Shown: in pieces, positions 1 to 12,347 of the stretch | How positions within the stretch are numbered: position 1 is the first letter of the stretch | Layout of the letters: each line of letters starts with the position of its first letter | Origin: Dryocosmus kuriphilus | Taxonomy: Eukaryota; Arthropoda; Insecta; Hymenoptera; Cynipidae | Length of the DNA stretch: 64,000 nucleotides | Assembly (NCBI GenBank): GCA_038277395.1 | Contig: CM076193.1 | Span: 90,225,583-90,289,582, forward strand | Reading direction: 5' to 3' | Translations under genes and position numbers: made by a program | Notes under the pieces: generated by a model | Database searches by the model: none | The model's input: only the letters and a program-made list of their open reading frames with translations | What the model was told of the DNA's origin: nothing

Positions 1-1306
1 TCCTATTTGGAATTTCAAACTACCCTTCCCCCCCTTCTGCCCCTAGAGTTTCTAGAGATATTTCGATGTCTCAAGATCAAAATAGCACCCTGCATATATG
101 TTTATTGATAATTAATATTATCTTATAAAATTAATCGTTTTATAAATGGTTTTCTCGAAATAATTTGGATAATTATCTAGATCTTGAGCATAACTTAAAA
201 CTCACTGTTTTCAAACTTTTTACGTTCTCATAATTGATAATTTTTTAAATATGAATTATATCGGTAAATTAATTTGCGAACTAGTTTGTTTATTTATTGA
301 TAAAAATCCATAGAATATATTGCCTGAATGTTACCTTGCCAAACTTTCAAAAATGCAGCAATTTCAATTACAAAGGAAAAATTTGCAAATGTAAACAATT
401 ATCGCAATTTTAAGTTTCAAAATTTTAAATGTAGCACTCGGGAATTTGATCGATTCACAATTAATAAAGGCTGAGTCTAAATCTACGGACTTGGGAAGGG
501 GACATGGCTTGTGTCCGTACCTATAAACACTATCATTATTAAACAAATAATTCAACTATCGAGCTTCAAATTTTAAATATACTTCAATTTTGAATAATTT
601 CATTTTAAACACTTCATTTGAAACTGTCCGATAACCCAAAAGTAAAATGTTCTTGAATTTTAGAAGATGAATATTTTGAAGTAATTGATTAGAAATTGTC
701 CAGTTTGAAATGTTTTCAATTTGTCACTGTCATCTAAATATAAACCGATGAATTTTAAATTATTTAAAAATTGAAAAAAGAAATTATAAAACATAAATCA
801 AAAATCACAATTCTTTAACTATTAATGCTTTCGATTTGAAACCTTAAAATTTTGAATGATTTTAATTCTGAACGCTTTCATTCGAAAATCATTTAATTTT
901 GAACAGATTTAGAACTGTTCATTCTTAAAGTTTTCCACAGTGAATTATCGGCTTTAAACGTTTTACTATATTAAAGTTTTTGAATTTCAGAACTTTTAAT
1001 TTATAATTTTTTAAACCTTGAAAACTGTATTTAAAGATTTTAAATTAAAAAATGAACTATTAGAAAATAACATTAAAAATAAAATATTTTTAGAAGTAAA
1101 GAACTTTTGAATAAAGAATTGTAAACTGCATGATTTCATACTTAAAAATTTTATAAAAGAATTTTAATTCAAACTCATTAAAAATTGTATAATTTTATGT
1201 AAAATAAAGTTATTGACTTTTAATGTGATTGGAAAACGTTTTTCTACTAAAAATCTGTGACACTTTTTAAAAATGAAACATTCAAAATTGTATAATTTTT
1301 AATTAA
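1..1306. other. AT-rich noncoding stretch
   Basis: No coding region is supported here. The sequence is AT-rich with long A and T runs, and its short open frames have no recognisable motif. The first 60 bases (C-rich tract, then a TTTCTAGA-type motif) weakly resemble the outer part of the palindromic element at 16317, so this may be the edge of a diverged copy. Confidence 0.6.
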
Positions 1307-1763
1307 TACACGGAGAAAAGGATCTGACTGTTGTAGTATATTGAGCTCTTCCTTTGAAAGTACGGATCTTGAATGTGCGAAATTGGTATGAAGTTCTACC
1401 AATATTGATTCAGCACATGAGTTTTTAGCATGGAATGTCTTATGTCTTAACAATATCTTAACAAGAGTACTCTCTTGCAACGAAGATGTTAGGCCGCGCC
1501 TACCGGCGCTGCACGTAGCTTGGTTGCAAGTGAACTCTTGCTGAAATAGGATGAGTTTTTTACAACCATAGCAAAGCGAAGTTCAAGCTATTCTCGCACG
1601 GTAGAACTGCTCTAAAATCATGAAGCTTTGTACTTTTTGAGCATGAAGGGATCCCTGCTTAAAATGTCTGGATTTTGCATCAGAATAGCAGGAATGAAAT
1701 TTACTACAAAAGCATGACAAGTTTTCTTGCTATTATATGTAGTCCCATTTTTTCTCCGTATAG
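1307..1763. mobile_element. MITE with ACACGGAGAAAA termini
   Basis: The left end reads TACACGGAGAAAA and the right end TTTTTTCTCCGTATA, forming short inverted termini about 455 bases apart and bounded by TA. This is the arrangement of a non-autonomous DNA element, probably with a TA target. No coding capacity is visible between the termini. Confidence 0.55.
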
Positions 1764-2272
1764 GCCCCCTTCATAATGAGCCACTCGCTTTCAATTTCGC
1801 ATGAGAATAGTAAATTCAAAAAGAAATAATGAAATTATCTGCTGTCAAGCCCAAAGAAAAATAACCTCTATTTCCGAATGAATAATCATCACTATATGTA
1901 GTTCCATATTTTCACAACGTGAGAATTTAATGCTTCGTCGTCATTAGTGGGCCGCGTCGAAAATGTGCTATTGACGCTACGCGTGGCTTAATAATGAATT
2001 TCAGTGGCTCACTAAAGACGCTTGACACGTCTTTAATTAGCTTACATATTTCATACTTCTCAAAGCAATTGTGGGAAAAAATGATACGTGAGTCAAAAAG
2101 TGTAAAATATGCAGAATATGAATCTGCGCGTATAAACTTCCCGGCCTGACAGTCTCTTTATATTGAGCGCTGTATGTATTCCTAACCTTAGTAGGCTCAC
2201 TATTGATGTTTTTATCCTAGCCTACAAAATTGAACAATTTGAAACTGGAAGCCTCCAAAACTGAACAAGTTC
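1764..2272. other. Noncoding flank
   Basis: No gene, RNA or repeat structure could be supported in this stretch between the MITE and the large transposon. Confidence 0.5.
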
Positions 2273-3033
2273 AAAGGGTACCCCCCGTTAACAATGGTGA
2301 AATGCCCCCCTCCGAGAATCTCAAAATGACCTATGGCTATCTTCTTGGGACTATTTAAGGTGTAGTTTGGCCATATAAGTAGCCTCCAACCCCTCACCCA
2401 TATTATATATAACCTAAAAACCACCATTTTGACAAACTATTTTTTTTCTCAAGAACTATTCATGACATCAATGCGAAAAAAGTCAGGCATATACTGCTTG
2501 TCAAGATAAATATGTGTGAATTTTTTCTAGTCATGCCATCGAGTTTTTCTAACCTAAAAAAATTGTTAAACGAAAAAAAAAAATTTTCGAAGTGCGATAA
2601 CTTCGCTTAGAAAGATGGCCGCACAAAATTTTTTTATTTGAAATTATGTATTTTTTTGCGACTTATTTAATGGTATCCTCAAAAAATTGAATATCGCCGT
2701 GGGTCCCTAAAAAAAAACGTGAAAAACCTATTTTTTTCGACTTTCCATGGTTTTCGGCCATTAAGTCTTCGTAGCCGATTTCTAAGAAAAAACTGGTTAC
2801 ACCATTCGATTTTACAGAAAAAATTGCATTAAAAACATGTATAATAACTGATGGAACAGTATCGGGTTATCGTCAAAAAAATTCAGAAAACAAAATAATC
2901 AAGCGCTTTGGGTGTATGTATTCATAAATCTTGCGTTTTATTAGAAAATTGATAGTTAAATCATGGAATCACGACACACACATACACACACACACACACG
3001 CTATATATATATAAAAGCTTACCCAAAATTAAT
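2273..3033. repeat. Left terminal inverted repeat of the 2273-14761 element
   Basis: Near-identical inverted copy of 13996-14761 plus 11040-11070. It ends inward with a CA microsatellite, a TA tract and AAAGCTTACCCAAAATTAA. Short open frames in both arms that read alike are artefacts of this shared repeat. Confidence 0.85.
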
Positions 3034-3656
3034 CTTGCAGCTATTATAAATATGGAATGTAATTAAATAAGAATAAATAAAAAAACTTAATTTTCAACAA
3101 ATCGTATTAGTAGTCACGATACCGTAACAAATGATTGCGAATCAGCCGCTGTTTCGAATCCGTAGTATTTAGATCACAGAACATGGAATGGAATATGGAT
3201 CGGAGCGGAGTAGTCAGTAATAATTACAACTGTGCAGCTATCTATGCGCACGGTATGCCTATGCCGAATTTGTGTCTTTTTCCAAGTGTCAGAATCGTTC
3301 TGTAAACACCCTAATGTAGCAAGATCAAGATAGTTTCCCTTGTTGACAATTGTTGCGAGTTCTGTTGTTAATAGTATCCCGTTTTTAATAGTATCTGTAT
3401 CTGTTGTTAATAGTATCTATTACTTTGGCAATAAGAATTAAATCTGGCATGTAATGTGAAAACAATGCCGACAACTGGAGGTGACTTTAAATAGCAGCCG
3501 ATAAAAGGTAAAACTTAACTATGAATTGTTAACTTGAATACGCACACTCTAAATGTATGTGCCTACACAAAAAAATGTAAAGCAAGGTGTTTGTTTCGCC
3601 AACCAGATTGAACTTTATCACAATTTTTACCTTGAAAAAAAAGAACATGAAAATTA
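3034..3656. other. Interior of large transposon, no gene
   Basis: Between the left inverted repeat and the nested CACTA-like element nothing coding is visible. A tract around 3360-3420 repeats GTTGTTAATAGTATC several times. Confidence 0.4.
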
Positions 3657-3708
3657 CACTGGTTTACAAAAAAAAAGAAGGTCATGACTATTTGACAAGA
3701 CCACTTTA

Positions 3709-4170
3709 TCCTTATGTATTTTGACGCGCTGAATATGAATCCGAGGTCTATTTACCTCCATCACGTCAGGTTCAAGGTCATTCCAAGGTCAAATACAGGA
3801 AAAGCTGTGCAATACACTTCAAGAACCTTTTATATATGTTTTTGGGGTCGCTGAATCGAAATCTGAAGTTCATTTACTTCCACCGCGTCAGGTTCAAGGG
3901 CATTCCAAGGTCAAATACAGGAAAAGCCACGCAATATACTTGTAAAACATTTTATATATGTTTTTTGGGTCGCTGAATCCGAATCCGAGGTCCAATTACC
4001 TCCACGCGTCAGGTTCAAGGTCGTTTCAAGGTTACATACAGGAAAAGCTGTGCAATAAAATTCAAAAACCTTTTTGGATCTACTCAATCCGAATCCGTTG
4101 TTCGTTCGATCCCTGAAGGTCAGTTCAAGGTAACTTCAAGGTCATCTTCAGGTCCAAATAACAGAAAATG
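3709..4170. repeat. Subterminal tandem repeats of the CACTA-like element
   Basis: About four units of roughly 115 bases share CGCTGAATCCGAATCCGAGG, then a TTACCTCCA...CGTCAGGTTCAAGG core and a tail like CAGGAAAAGCTGTGCAATA. Part of the unit recurs inverted at 6480-6650. Subterminal repeats of this kind are often transposase binding sites in CACTA elements. Confidence 0.75.
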
Positions 4171-4341
4171 CATGTTACGAAGTGCAACCAGTGGTATATG
4201 ATAAATTAACCTAAACTGTTAATCTAAACGTTTTAAACTTAGGGAGAAATGATGAATTCAAACAAGTCCAACTTGTCTAAATATATTGCTGCTACTAGCG
4301 TTACCCAGGAACAACGACGAGGACGTTGCAGCTTCTGTTCC

Positions 4342-4460
4342 TATCGGGGTGCTTGTTTAAAGTGAGTCCCCGTGCCTCTCACTTTAAGTAAGCATCATTC
4401 TTGATTTCGCACTTATCGGGGTGCTTGTTTAAAGTGAGTCCCCTTGCCTCTCACTCTGTG
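4342..4460. repeat. Two-copy 74-bp direct repeat
   Basis: ATCGGGGTGCTTGTTTAAAG followed by TGAGTCCCC and TGCCTCTCACT occurs at about 4342 and 4416, just downstream of the minus-strand gene. Confidence 0.7.
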
Positions 4461-4472
4461 GAGCCTACACTC

Positions 4473-6222
4473 TTAAATGTTGTCGCGCCTTTTTATGGGT
4501 CTGCATCTTTCTTCGAATGTTTTTCTCAGCGCCTTTCTTTTGTGTGTGACTGAAGTATCCCTCTTCAGATTGCAGCAGTAATCTGAAAGCATGTGAACAT
4601 CCCAAAATCCTTGATAACGCCTTTCCATTTCCTTTATGTCTTGGTGGAATCTTTCACCTTGTTCTTCACTATAATTCCCCAGATTTTCTGGAAAATTCTC
4701 TGAATGGGAATCCAAAAAGTGGAGCTTCAGGCTCATTAGACATCCAATGGTTTCAAAGTTGACGATTAAGTCGCTCAGTACCTTTTTATAATTTGGATCT
4801 TTTTTGTTGCCTAGAAATTTCTTACAAACATCGACGAAGCTTTGCCATGCTCTTTTTTCATCCGTTGACATCTTATTTGGTAATTCTGGATCCTTAATCA
4901 ATTGTCTTATTTGTGGGCCATCAAAAACTCCTTCTTTAATTTTTGCTTCTGACAGCTTTGGGAACTTCACAAATAGATATTCAAAAGCTGAACTTTGTCT
5001 TTTCTTAAGAGCTTTCACAAGCTGTTTAATTAAGCCTAATTTTATATGTAGAGGAGGCAGTATTATATTAGCCGGATCAACCAATTTTTTTTTTTATATA
5101 ACATTTTTCTCTCCTACAACAAAATTATTTCTCGATGGCCACACCTTTTTTTTGTAATGGGAATTACGATCTCTACTATCCCATTCACATAGATAACAAG
5201 GGTACTTCGTAAAACCACTTTGTTGTCCCAATAAGATGGTTACGACTTTAAAATCCGTGCAAACTTTCCATTGGTATGTCTCGTAATTTATTTTACGAAG
5301 CAAATGCTCCATGTTCACATAATTTTCATCCAATGTTACAGAGTGTGCTATTGGAATAGAAGCTAGTTTATTCCCGTTGTTCAATAAAACAGCCTTGAGG
5401 CTCCTGTTCGAAGAATCGATAAATAACCGCCATTCTTTAGGATCATGTTCCACTCCAAATTCGCTGAAGAGCCCGTCTATATCATTGCTGTATAACAAAG
5501 AATCATCTTGGCAGAAGTATTTTCGAAAAGGCTTATCCCTATTTCTATAGTATGTCACCTTTGTTCTTCTGGCTAGGCATCCTTTCTCCTGCAACCGGGA
5601 GGCTAACAATTCCGATTGTTCCTTAGATAACCCCAAATCTCTCACCAAGTCGTTGAGTTCACACTGATTGAAAGTTGAAGGTGCTCCGGAGTAACCCTTT
5701 ATACCAGCATCGTTATCGTGATCATCACAGTCATTGTCACAGTCATCTTCGCCATCTTCGTCCGCGTCACTGGAGGATTCTGATACGTTTCTATCGCTAT
5801 TATCAACTAGCATTGCCTCAACATCCATGGGTGATTCAGGGTCATCATTAACTAATAGGTACTGGCATCGTGACGGACGAAGATGTTATGTAAGCCAGGA
5901 ACTTGCTGTTTTTGGAATTCAAACCTAATTTATCGTTCAAACAAAAGTAGCAATCACGATCGTGATTTTGAGGTTCACGCCAGATCATAGGTGAAGAGAA
6001 ACTCATTCTTAGTGTCCCACTTTTCGAACGTCTCAAACGTGCGTCACAAGTTCGGCAAATGACTTTCGGGACCCAGGAATTGTTTGCAAGATCATGAGCG
6101 ATACTAAAGCACTCCGTGTACGCTTTTTGAATCTTTTCTGAGAAATTTATTAGGTTCTTACTGACATTATATTTCCCACACATAACACAAAAGCGTTTCA
6201 TACTTTTTGAGCATTTATCCAT
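4473..6222 (-). pseudogene. Broken RNase H-fold transposase-like gene with EEQGERFHQD motif
   Basis: One gene read in three pieces on the minus strand. The N-terminal piece (6222-5848, 124 aa) holds paired cysteine motifs (CVMC, CRTC) like a zinc-binding domain. A one-base frame change near 5850 leads to a 244-aa piece (5828-5094) with an acidic stretch (residues 10-45), then LFIDSS near residue 137, CTDFKVV, and a YPCYLCEWDSR zinc knuckle. A TAA stop beside an 11-base A run (5085-5095) separates the same-frame C-terminal piece (5084-4473, first codon TTG), which holds EEQGERFHQDIKEMERRYQG. The acidic residues in LFID, CTDF and SEEQGERFH are plausible DDE residues with a CxxC insert. I recognise the motif as widespread among uncharacterised invertebrate proteins but cannot name the family. 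The CACTG termini suggest CACTA/EnSpm affinity by inference. Confidence 0.7.
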
Positions 6223-6701
6223 GGTAATATTAACTAAATAAAATTTCCATATATAATAGATATTACATGGAGGTCCCGAAAAAATGCGAATCTAATGTCG
6301 CGCTTAAAACTTGAAGATGAGGTGCAGATTTCTAAATTTCAGGCAGTTCTAAAATATAAAACGCTCAATCACATTGTCACGAGCGAGAATACCGACTTGA
6401 AACCGTTAAAGGCGCAACTTATAAGTGGAACGAGCGAGGACCTCGTTCATCAGATTTTTAAATGACCTCAAACTGACCTTGAGGGATCAAATAAACAACG
6501 GATTCGGATTCAGCAAACCCAAAAAGGTTTTTCAAGTTTATTGCACGGCTTTTCCTGTATTTGACCTTCAAATGACCTTGAACCTGACGTGATGGAGGTA
6601 AATAGACCTCGGATTCATATTCAGCGCGTCAAAATACATAAGGATAAAGTGGTCTTGTCAAATAGTCATGACCTTCTTTTTTTTTTTGTAAACCAGTGTT
6701 A

Positions 6702-8603
6702 TTTACCTCTTGTTATGAGAATATTGTTTGTTTTATCTCAAAGTTTTTAATCTTATGAAACCAACTCTTTTATGTATATACCATGAAGATGTAAACTGTA
6801 CAATAGGAACAAGTGAAACAATTTTAGATGTCCCAGAGTAAAGGTATTATACCAAAATGCTTTTCAATTACTATCATGATTGAACATTTTCTAATATTTT
6901 TTAAAATAAAAGTTGTGGTTTCACATGCTGCATACAAAAACAGACAGCATACAATTTTTTTACGTGCAAAAAATCTACCAATTAACTTAAAAATCAGGTT
7001 TACAATTTACTATCAAACATAATATAAAAGATATATGCATGCTGTCAATTATAAAAACTATTGAAACCATCTTTTTTGTAGATTGTAGAAAGAAAAAAGT
7101 TACTTGTAGCCCTCATTCCCTAAAATGAATAACAAAATTAGTATAAATGCTATTTAAAAATCATTGCATACACAATTAAAAACAAACTAATGATATGTAC
7201 ATATGCATTGATAAAAATAATATTGAATTTTCTATGCGATATCAATTTCAATGAATTTGCAACATAACCAGATAAATTGCTTTATCTGGTAAAAATCAAC
7301 ATTGTAATTAATTAAAGCAACATAAAAGTATTAGCTCCATAAGAAAGCAATGATAATTTTCTTGGCGTCGACCATTTTTAAAATAATTCAAAAACTTAAT
7401 AAATTCTCTACAGCCCTATAGTTAGTAACCCAATGGCTGTTGATTTTACGATCAATTTCCATTGATCTTTACAGATTTTTAAATAGAAATGTAATTGATA
7501 TTTCAATTTTTTTTTTTCTCAGCGAGCATATTACTTTTGGAAACAAATAGTTTTGTATGCAAAATCTGAATTATTCAGATCTATTATTTTCAGTGTATTT
7601 CAAATGCTTAATAATATTTTGTAAATATATCATAGTAATGTTTGAGAGTTGACAAGAGAAAATGCATAAAATTCTTATCGATGGAAAAAATTATTTTTTT
7701 GTAAGGCACATATATAATTTTGATAAACATTTGGTTGATAGTCAAGATGATGTAATGTTTACTAAAGGAGTCCAGCCAATGTTCAACAGTGAAAATGAAA
7801 AGTTTTCTTTGTTGTTGTATCAAAACCATACTAATAAAGATATTGTCATGAAATTTTAATTAAAAAGTACTCTGTGTAAGATTTAGTTTTCTTTGTCATA
7901 AAAGGCCCAAGTCTTCATGGTGTAGTACAAAAACTCGCTGCCAAGATAACCCTTTGTTTATTAAAAAAATGTAACGTCGAGCACGATTTTTTACCTTAGA
8001 GTAAATAAAAATCTTATGGAATTTGATAAAAGAAAATTGAAAAAAAAATAGGAAAGTTTAAAGATCGGAAAAATGGTTTAAAAAAAAAGTACTCTACTAA
8101 AATTCGAGTACGAATCACAATGAATAAAATAAGCTCTTCAAAAAGATTTTCTCTCACGGAAATTCAAAATCTTGCGCAATGCTACGTTTTTTTATAGAAT
8201 AAAGAGTTTTGTCCGCAGCGACTATAGTCATATATATATATAAGGAGGGTTGAACTACAACCCTCATGGTACGGACTATCAAAAAGTTCTGATCTGTACG
8301 GACATGGGTTAGAATAACCATAATTTAATCAGATTTGCGAAATTTTTTCTAAAAAAAGTTATTAATGGAAATATAGATAAAAATCATAAACCGTGAATAA
8401 CAGTTTTCTTTTTAAGGTTTATAAGTTACAGAAAAAAAATTTTATGATATTTTTTAGGTAACTGTTGCAAAGTTAATCATTGAAATTGTGTTGATTTTAC
8501 ATTGTAAAAATTAAAATTAAAAAAAAAACTTATCAGAAATTGATTATACAATATTAAATCCTATAAAAAGTTTTTATACTTTCTGTTATTACAGGTATAC
8601 AAA
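6702..8603. other. AT-rich interior of large transposon
   Basis: No supported gene. Short open frames near 7608-7859 overlap on both strands and show no motif. A small inverted pair (AGGGTTGAACTACAACCCT) lies near 8246. A plausible splice acceptor (TTCTGTTATTACAG) just before 8595 suggests the leader of the next gene contains an intron. Confidence 0.45.
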
Positions 8604-10888
8604 ATGTCGTCTGATGATGAGCCTCCAGTGAAAAAATCTAGAACGAGAGGTGAAGCAAAATGTATCACGTGTGATATTTGCGAAAATTGACTGGATCTCA
8701 TTTGAACATGAGAAGTCGTCAACAAGCTTCAGACTTTCATACAAAGTATGGGAAATTCGTACAAGAGCATGATACTGTTTGTTCCAAATGTTTTTCGAAA
8801 ATTCGATTACAAAAGAGTCAAAGCGCAAAAACTACGACTCAAGAATCCGGAGTGTCGTTGGAGACCAAGGCGACTGGTGCAGCAGGTGTTTTAAATGAAG
8901 ATCTTGTTTTAGAAGAAGTAGAGAAAAATCCGTGTGAAATTGAAGAAGAGACGTCAAAAATATCACTAGAAAATTCACAAGACGATAGCGTAGAAACGAA
9001 TACACCTTCTTGGGACACAAAGCCTGGAAATACTAAAAGCAGTCAAGATACACATACAGCTTCTAGCCAACAATCAGATTCTTCTGGGACGGATCCAACA
9101 TTTGTGTCAGTTGAAACCATTAAAATCGAAATGGTATCCATGCCTTTTCCAAGAGTTGTTAGTACTCACAAGTACTGTTTAATGTGCAAAGACACTAGAG
9201 ATCTTCAAGACGTACCATTCGATGCTCGAATGCAAGTATTTATAAAAAAAGAGGATATTCATCCCTAGAAGAAATAGGTGTTGTAAGAAACATTTAATTA
9301 AGAGTCGGTTTTATGATCAAGAGTTATCGAACATATCTCCTGTTGACAGTGAATGTGCAATTGAATCAAAGGAATTGCCAAAATTTTTAGAATCCTTATC
9401 GGATTTAAGTGATGCTCGACTGCATGATATTAACGAGTATGCAATTTCTGAAGAGAGAGTGAAAGCATTGACGGGTTTGGCATGGGAAAATATTATCACT
9501 CTTCGAGAAATGATGAAAACTATGCGAAATTCAGGTAATCGTAATGTTACACAAGCGCTAGTCATATTTTTGATGAAGCTAAGAACTGGGAATTCTGATC
9601 TTTGCATATCTGCTATACTTGAAATTAAAGAAAAAATGGTTCAAAAATGTATTAGTGCTGTTTTAAAATGTTTTGAAGAAGAAGTTTTACCAAAACATTT
9701 TGGATACGAGGCTTACTCTAGAGAATTTTTATTAAGTCAAACCTCACCTGTAGCAAAGATATTATTTAATTTAGAAAACAGACTGGCTATAGTATGTGAT
9801 GACACGTATTTGCGTCACCAAAAAAGCAGTAATAATGCATATCAAAAGAAAGCTTATTCTGGACAGAAAAAAACCGCACTTTGCAAGCACGTTACAATCG
9901 CAACGACGAATGGCTTTGCAGTTCATGTTGGTGGACCATTCAATGCTAACCTCAATGATGCTAAAATTTTGGAGGAGCTATTAAAGTCATCTGGAGGTCT
10001 CAACAGTATCTAAAAAAATGAGATTACTTTGTTTTAGATAGAGGTTTTCGTGATGTAGTTCCAATTTTGATTAGTAAGGGTTACAAAGTACTTATGCCGG
10101 CTTTGAAAGGAAAACGAAATCAATTGACAGTTGAAGAATCAAATGAATCTCGATTGGTGACTAAAATTAGATGGGTTATTGAAGCTATACATGGTATAGT
10201 TGGGCAGAAGTATAAACTTCTTCATAATCAATTTCACAATTCTCAATTGCCCAATGCTGGATTGTACTGTCGAATTGCATGTTTCCTTAATCATTTATTT
10301 GGAAAACGTCTCAATTCAGATGTCCGGAAAATTAATTTGATCATTGAGAGAATTAATGAGACGAAAAATTTTAAAAATACTCTAGCAGAATTCGTTGAAG
10401 AGAACAACTGGAATAGAAAAACTACACCTTTCAATACAGTGTCTTCAAACGATTTACTAAATTTTCCAGAACTGACTATCGATGAATTACAAATACTTTT
10501 CACTGGTACATATCAATTGTCTCAAGCAGTATGTTACTTAGCGGAAATGATGGACGATGACGGATCTATAAGTCTCAAGTGTTCTAAAGAAGAAACTGGA
10601 ATCATCAGATTCGAAGTAAAATCGAGACATATCAATAGTAAAATGTACAAGTCCTATGTGCACTACGAACCAAATACTTATGGTATCAAAGGTATAAAAA
10701 GATACTGTTGTAACTGTGCTAATGGCAACAGAAGCGTCGGTTGCTATTCTCATGTTGCATCTATCATTTATTACTTCGCTCATGCTCGATATTTGTCACG
10801 CATCTTAAAACCAGCAGAACAACTAACTCATTTATTTGACTTCAATAATGTAGTACCTGTCATCGATGAAGATAGCGATGAAGATTAA
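8604..10888 (+). pseudogene. DDE_Tnp_4-like transposase with SWIM-like zinc motif, frameshifted
   Basis: Probable start ATG at 8604, shortly after a splice acceptor. The N-terminus has CITCDIC followed, after a frameshift near 8685, by an HxxK/CSKC zinc-like region and a Ser/Glu-rich linker. Further frame changes occur near 9260 and 10015, with a TGA beside the last. The catalytic core reads CDDTYLR, YSGQKKTALCKHVTIATTNG, LNDAKILEELL, then FVLDRGFRDV, and finally RWVIEAIHG. These fit the D, D and E regions of the DDE_Tnp_4 (Harbinger/IS5-like) fold. The C-terminus (about 10700-10770) has CCNCANG...GCYSHVASI, a CxC...CxH SWIM-type pattern. The gene lies between the long inverted repeats at 2273 and 14761, so it is probably that element's transposase. 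The exact superfamily (ISL2EU-like or another) is unresolved. Confidence 0.75.
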
Positions 10889-11071
10889 AATTTTATATTT
10901 TACTCAAAAATTTTTTTGGAAAACTGATATTCTTCTAATTATAAGGATTCATTTAACTAATAATATATAGATATTTGAAACCGTATGCCCAATGGTCTTG
11001 ATTATTTTGTTTTCTGAATTTTTTGACGATAACCTGATAATGTTTCAAAATTAATTTTGGGTGAGCTTATA

Positions 11072-11861
11072 CAGGGTGGGCCATCTGTTAGTGCGTTTTT
11101 CAACTATGGATAAATGACACATCATTTGTAGGTTATGTCATTCTCTCTGCACATACAAAATGTCAAAACTATGCCATTTGTAAAGATGGAGTCGTTGACG
11201 ACGCAACAACGCGTTTTGATAGTGCAAACTTACTACGAAAATGGTCGGTCTGTAAAAGAAGCATTTCGGAAACTTCGGACAAGTTTCGGTCGACATGGAC
11301 GCCCATCAGAGTCCGGAATTCGGAAGATTATTACTCGTTTTGAGGAAACTGGTTCAGTGGAAGGTCGTAGAGAATATGAACATGCTCGTACAGTTCGTAC
11401 TCGAGAAACAATAACCGCTGTGAGTGAAAGCGTCCGTGACGAGCCAAGCACATCCACCAGGCGCCGTTCTCAGGAATTGGGCATTTCCCGAACCAGTTTA
11501 CGCCGGATCCGACGTGAATTGGCCACCAAGGTCGTGCGATTTGACCCCTTTGGATTTTTTCCTTTGGGGTTATCTAAAAAGTAAAGTTTATGCGAATGCC
11601 CCACGAACAATTCAAGCCCTAAAAAATAACATTCGGGCTGAAATTGAGGCCATTCATCCCAGTTTATTGGAGAGAGTCATCGAAAATTTCGACCATCGGA
11701 TGCAAGTCTGCAAAAAGAGCCGTGGCGGACACTTGAATGATATCATTTTTCATTTGTAAATGGCATGTAAGTAGCTTTAATTTTCACTAAACTATTTTGA
11801 TTTCACATAGGAAAAAGTGTACTTTTTTTTTTAATTTAAAAACGCACTAACAGATGGCCCG

Positions 11862-11866
<5 letters not shown>
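11072..11866 (+). mobile_element. Internally deleted Tc1/mariner element
   Basis: The termini CAGGGTGGGCCATCTGTTAG (11072) and CTAACAGATGGCCCGCCCTA (ends 11866) are inverted and flanked by TA. The element is about 0.8 kb, against roughly 1.2-1.3 kb for a full mariner. It interrupts the TA tract in the right arm of the surrounding transposon: the sequence on its left continues the arm on the far side. Confidence 0.85.
11135..11759 (+). pseudogene. Mariner transposase remnant, catalytic core deleted
   Basis: The first frame (11135 to about 11515) encodes the paired-type DNA-binding half, with a Q-R-V-L-I...GRSVKEAFRKLR helix-turn-helix and a second ISRTSLRRIRREL helix. Near 11515 the sequence jumps in another frame to NWPPRSCDLTPLDFFLWGYL and continues to 11759 (HLNDIIFHL, stop). 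PLDFFLWGYLKSK is the typical segment around and after the last catalytic acid of insect mariners. The two earlier Asp regions are missing, so an internal deletion joined the DNA-binding half to the C-terminus out of frame. It cannot make an active transposase. Confidence 0.85.

Positions 11867-11953
<87 letters not shown>
11865..11953. repeat. (TA)n microsatellite
   Basis: About 90 bases of TA between the mariner and the hAT element. It is the expanded form of the shorter TA tract at the matching place in the left arm (about 3003-3013). Confidence 0.95.
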
Positions 11954-11956
<3 letters not shown>

Positions 11957-12347
11957 TGGCGGATTTACGGGGGGGGGTTTTTGGGGTTCAAACCCCCCCC
12001 CCCCAAAAAACTGAACCTAACTCGGCCAATTTTACCCAAAACTGAACCCAACAGGAAATCGAACCCAGCCAATTCCATGCAGATCAATTGATCAAAAACT
12101 AAGCTTACTCTTTCGAAAATAATTCGCATGATGTTCCATATGAGGTTTGGCAATAATTTCTCAACAAAAGGCCAAGCCTAATACTTTTTAAAGTTGGGAA
12201 AAGGTTTTTATAGACATATTTGCTCTAAATATTTATTCCAAATTAACACGTATTTGCTTCTAATAAACACCTTTCGAATTCTACATTCAATATAATAGTC
12301 TCGATGTCGAATAAGAATCCTATTATATCATCACAATTAACCGCCTG

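Larger units (their letters stand above)
3657..6698 (-). mobile_element. CACTA/EnSpm-like transposon, 3.04 kb, TTA target duplication
   Basis: The left end begins CACTGGTTTAC at 3657 and the right end finishes GTAAACCAGTG at 6698. TTA sits on both sides (3654-3656 and 6699-6701). The inverted termini run at least 130 bases. CACTG termini with a 3-bp duplication are characteristic of the CACTA/EnSpm group. The left arm carries a row of subterminal repeats. One gene lies on the minus strand (4473-6222), broken by a frameshift and a stop, so this copy is unlikely to move itself. Confidence 0.75.

Noticed and set aside
7608..7859. Overlapping frames near 7608-7859
   Set aside because: AT-rich, on both strands, without motif or conserved neighbour.
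11854..12045. Open frame rich in Tyr-Ile across the TA tract
   Set aside because: It is only the translation of a TA microsatellite plus a hAT terminus.
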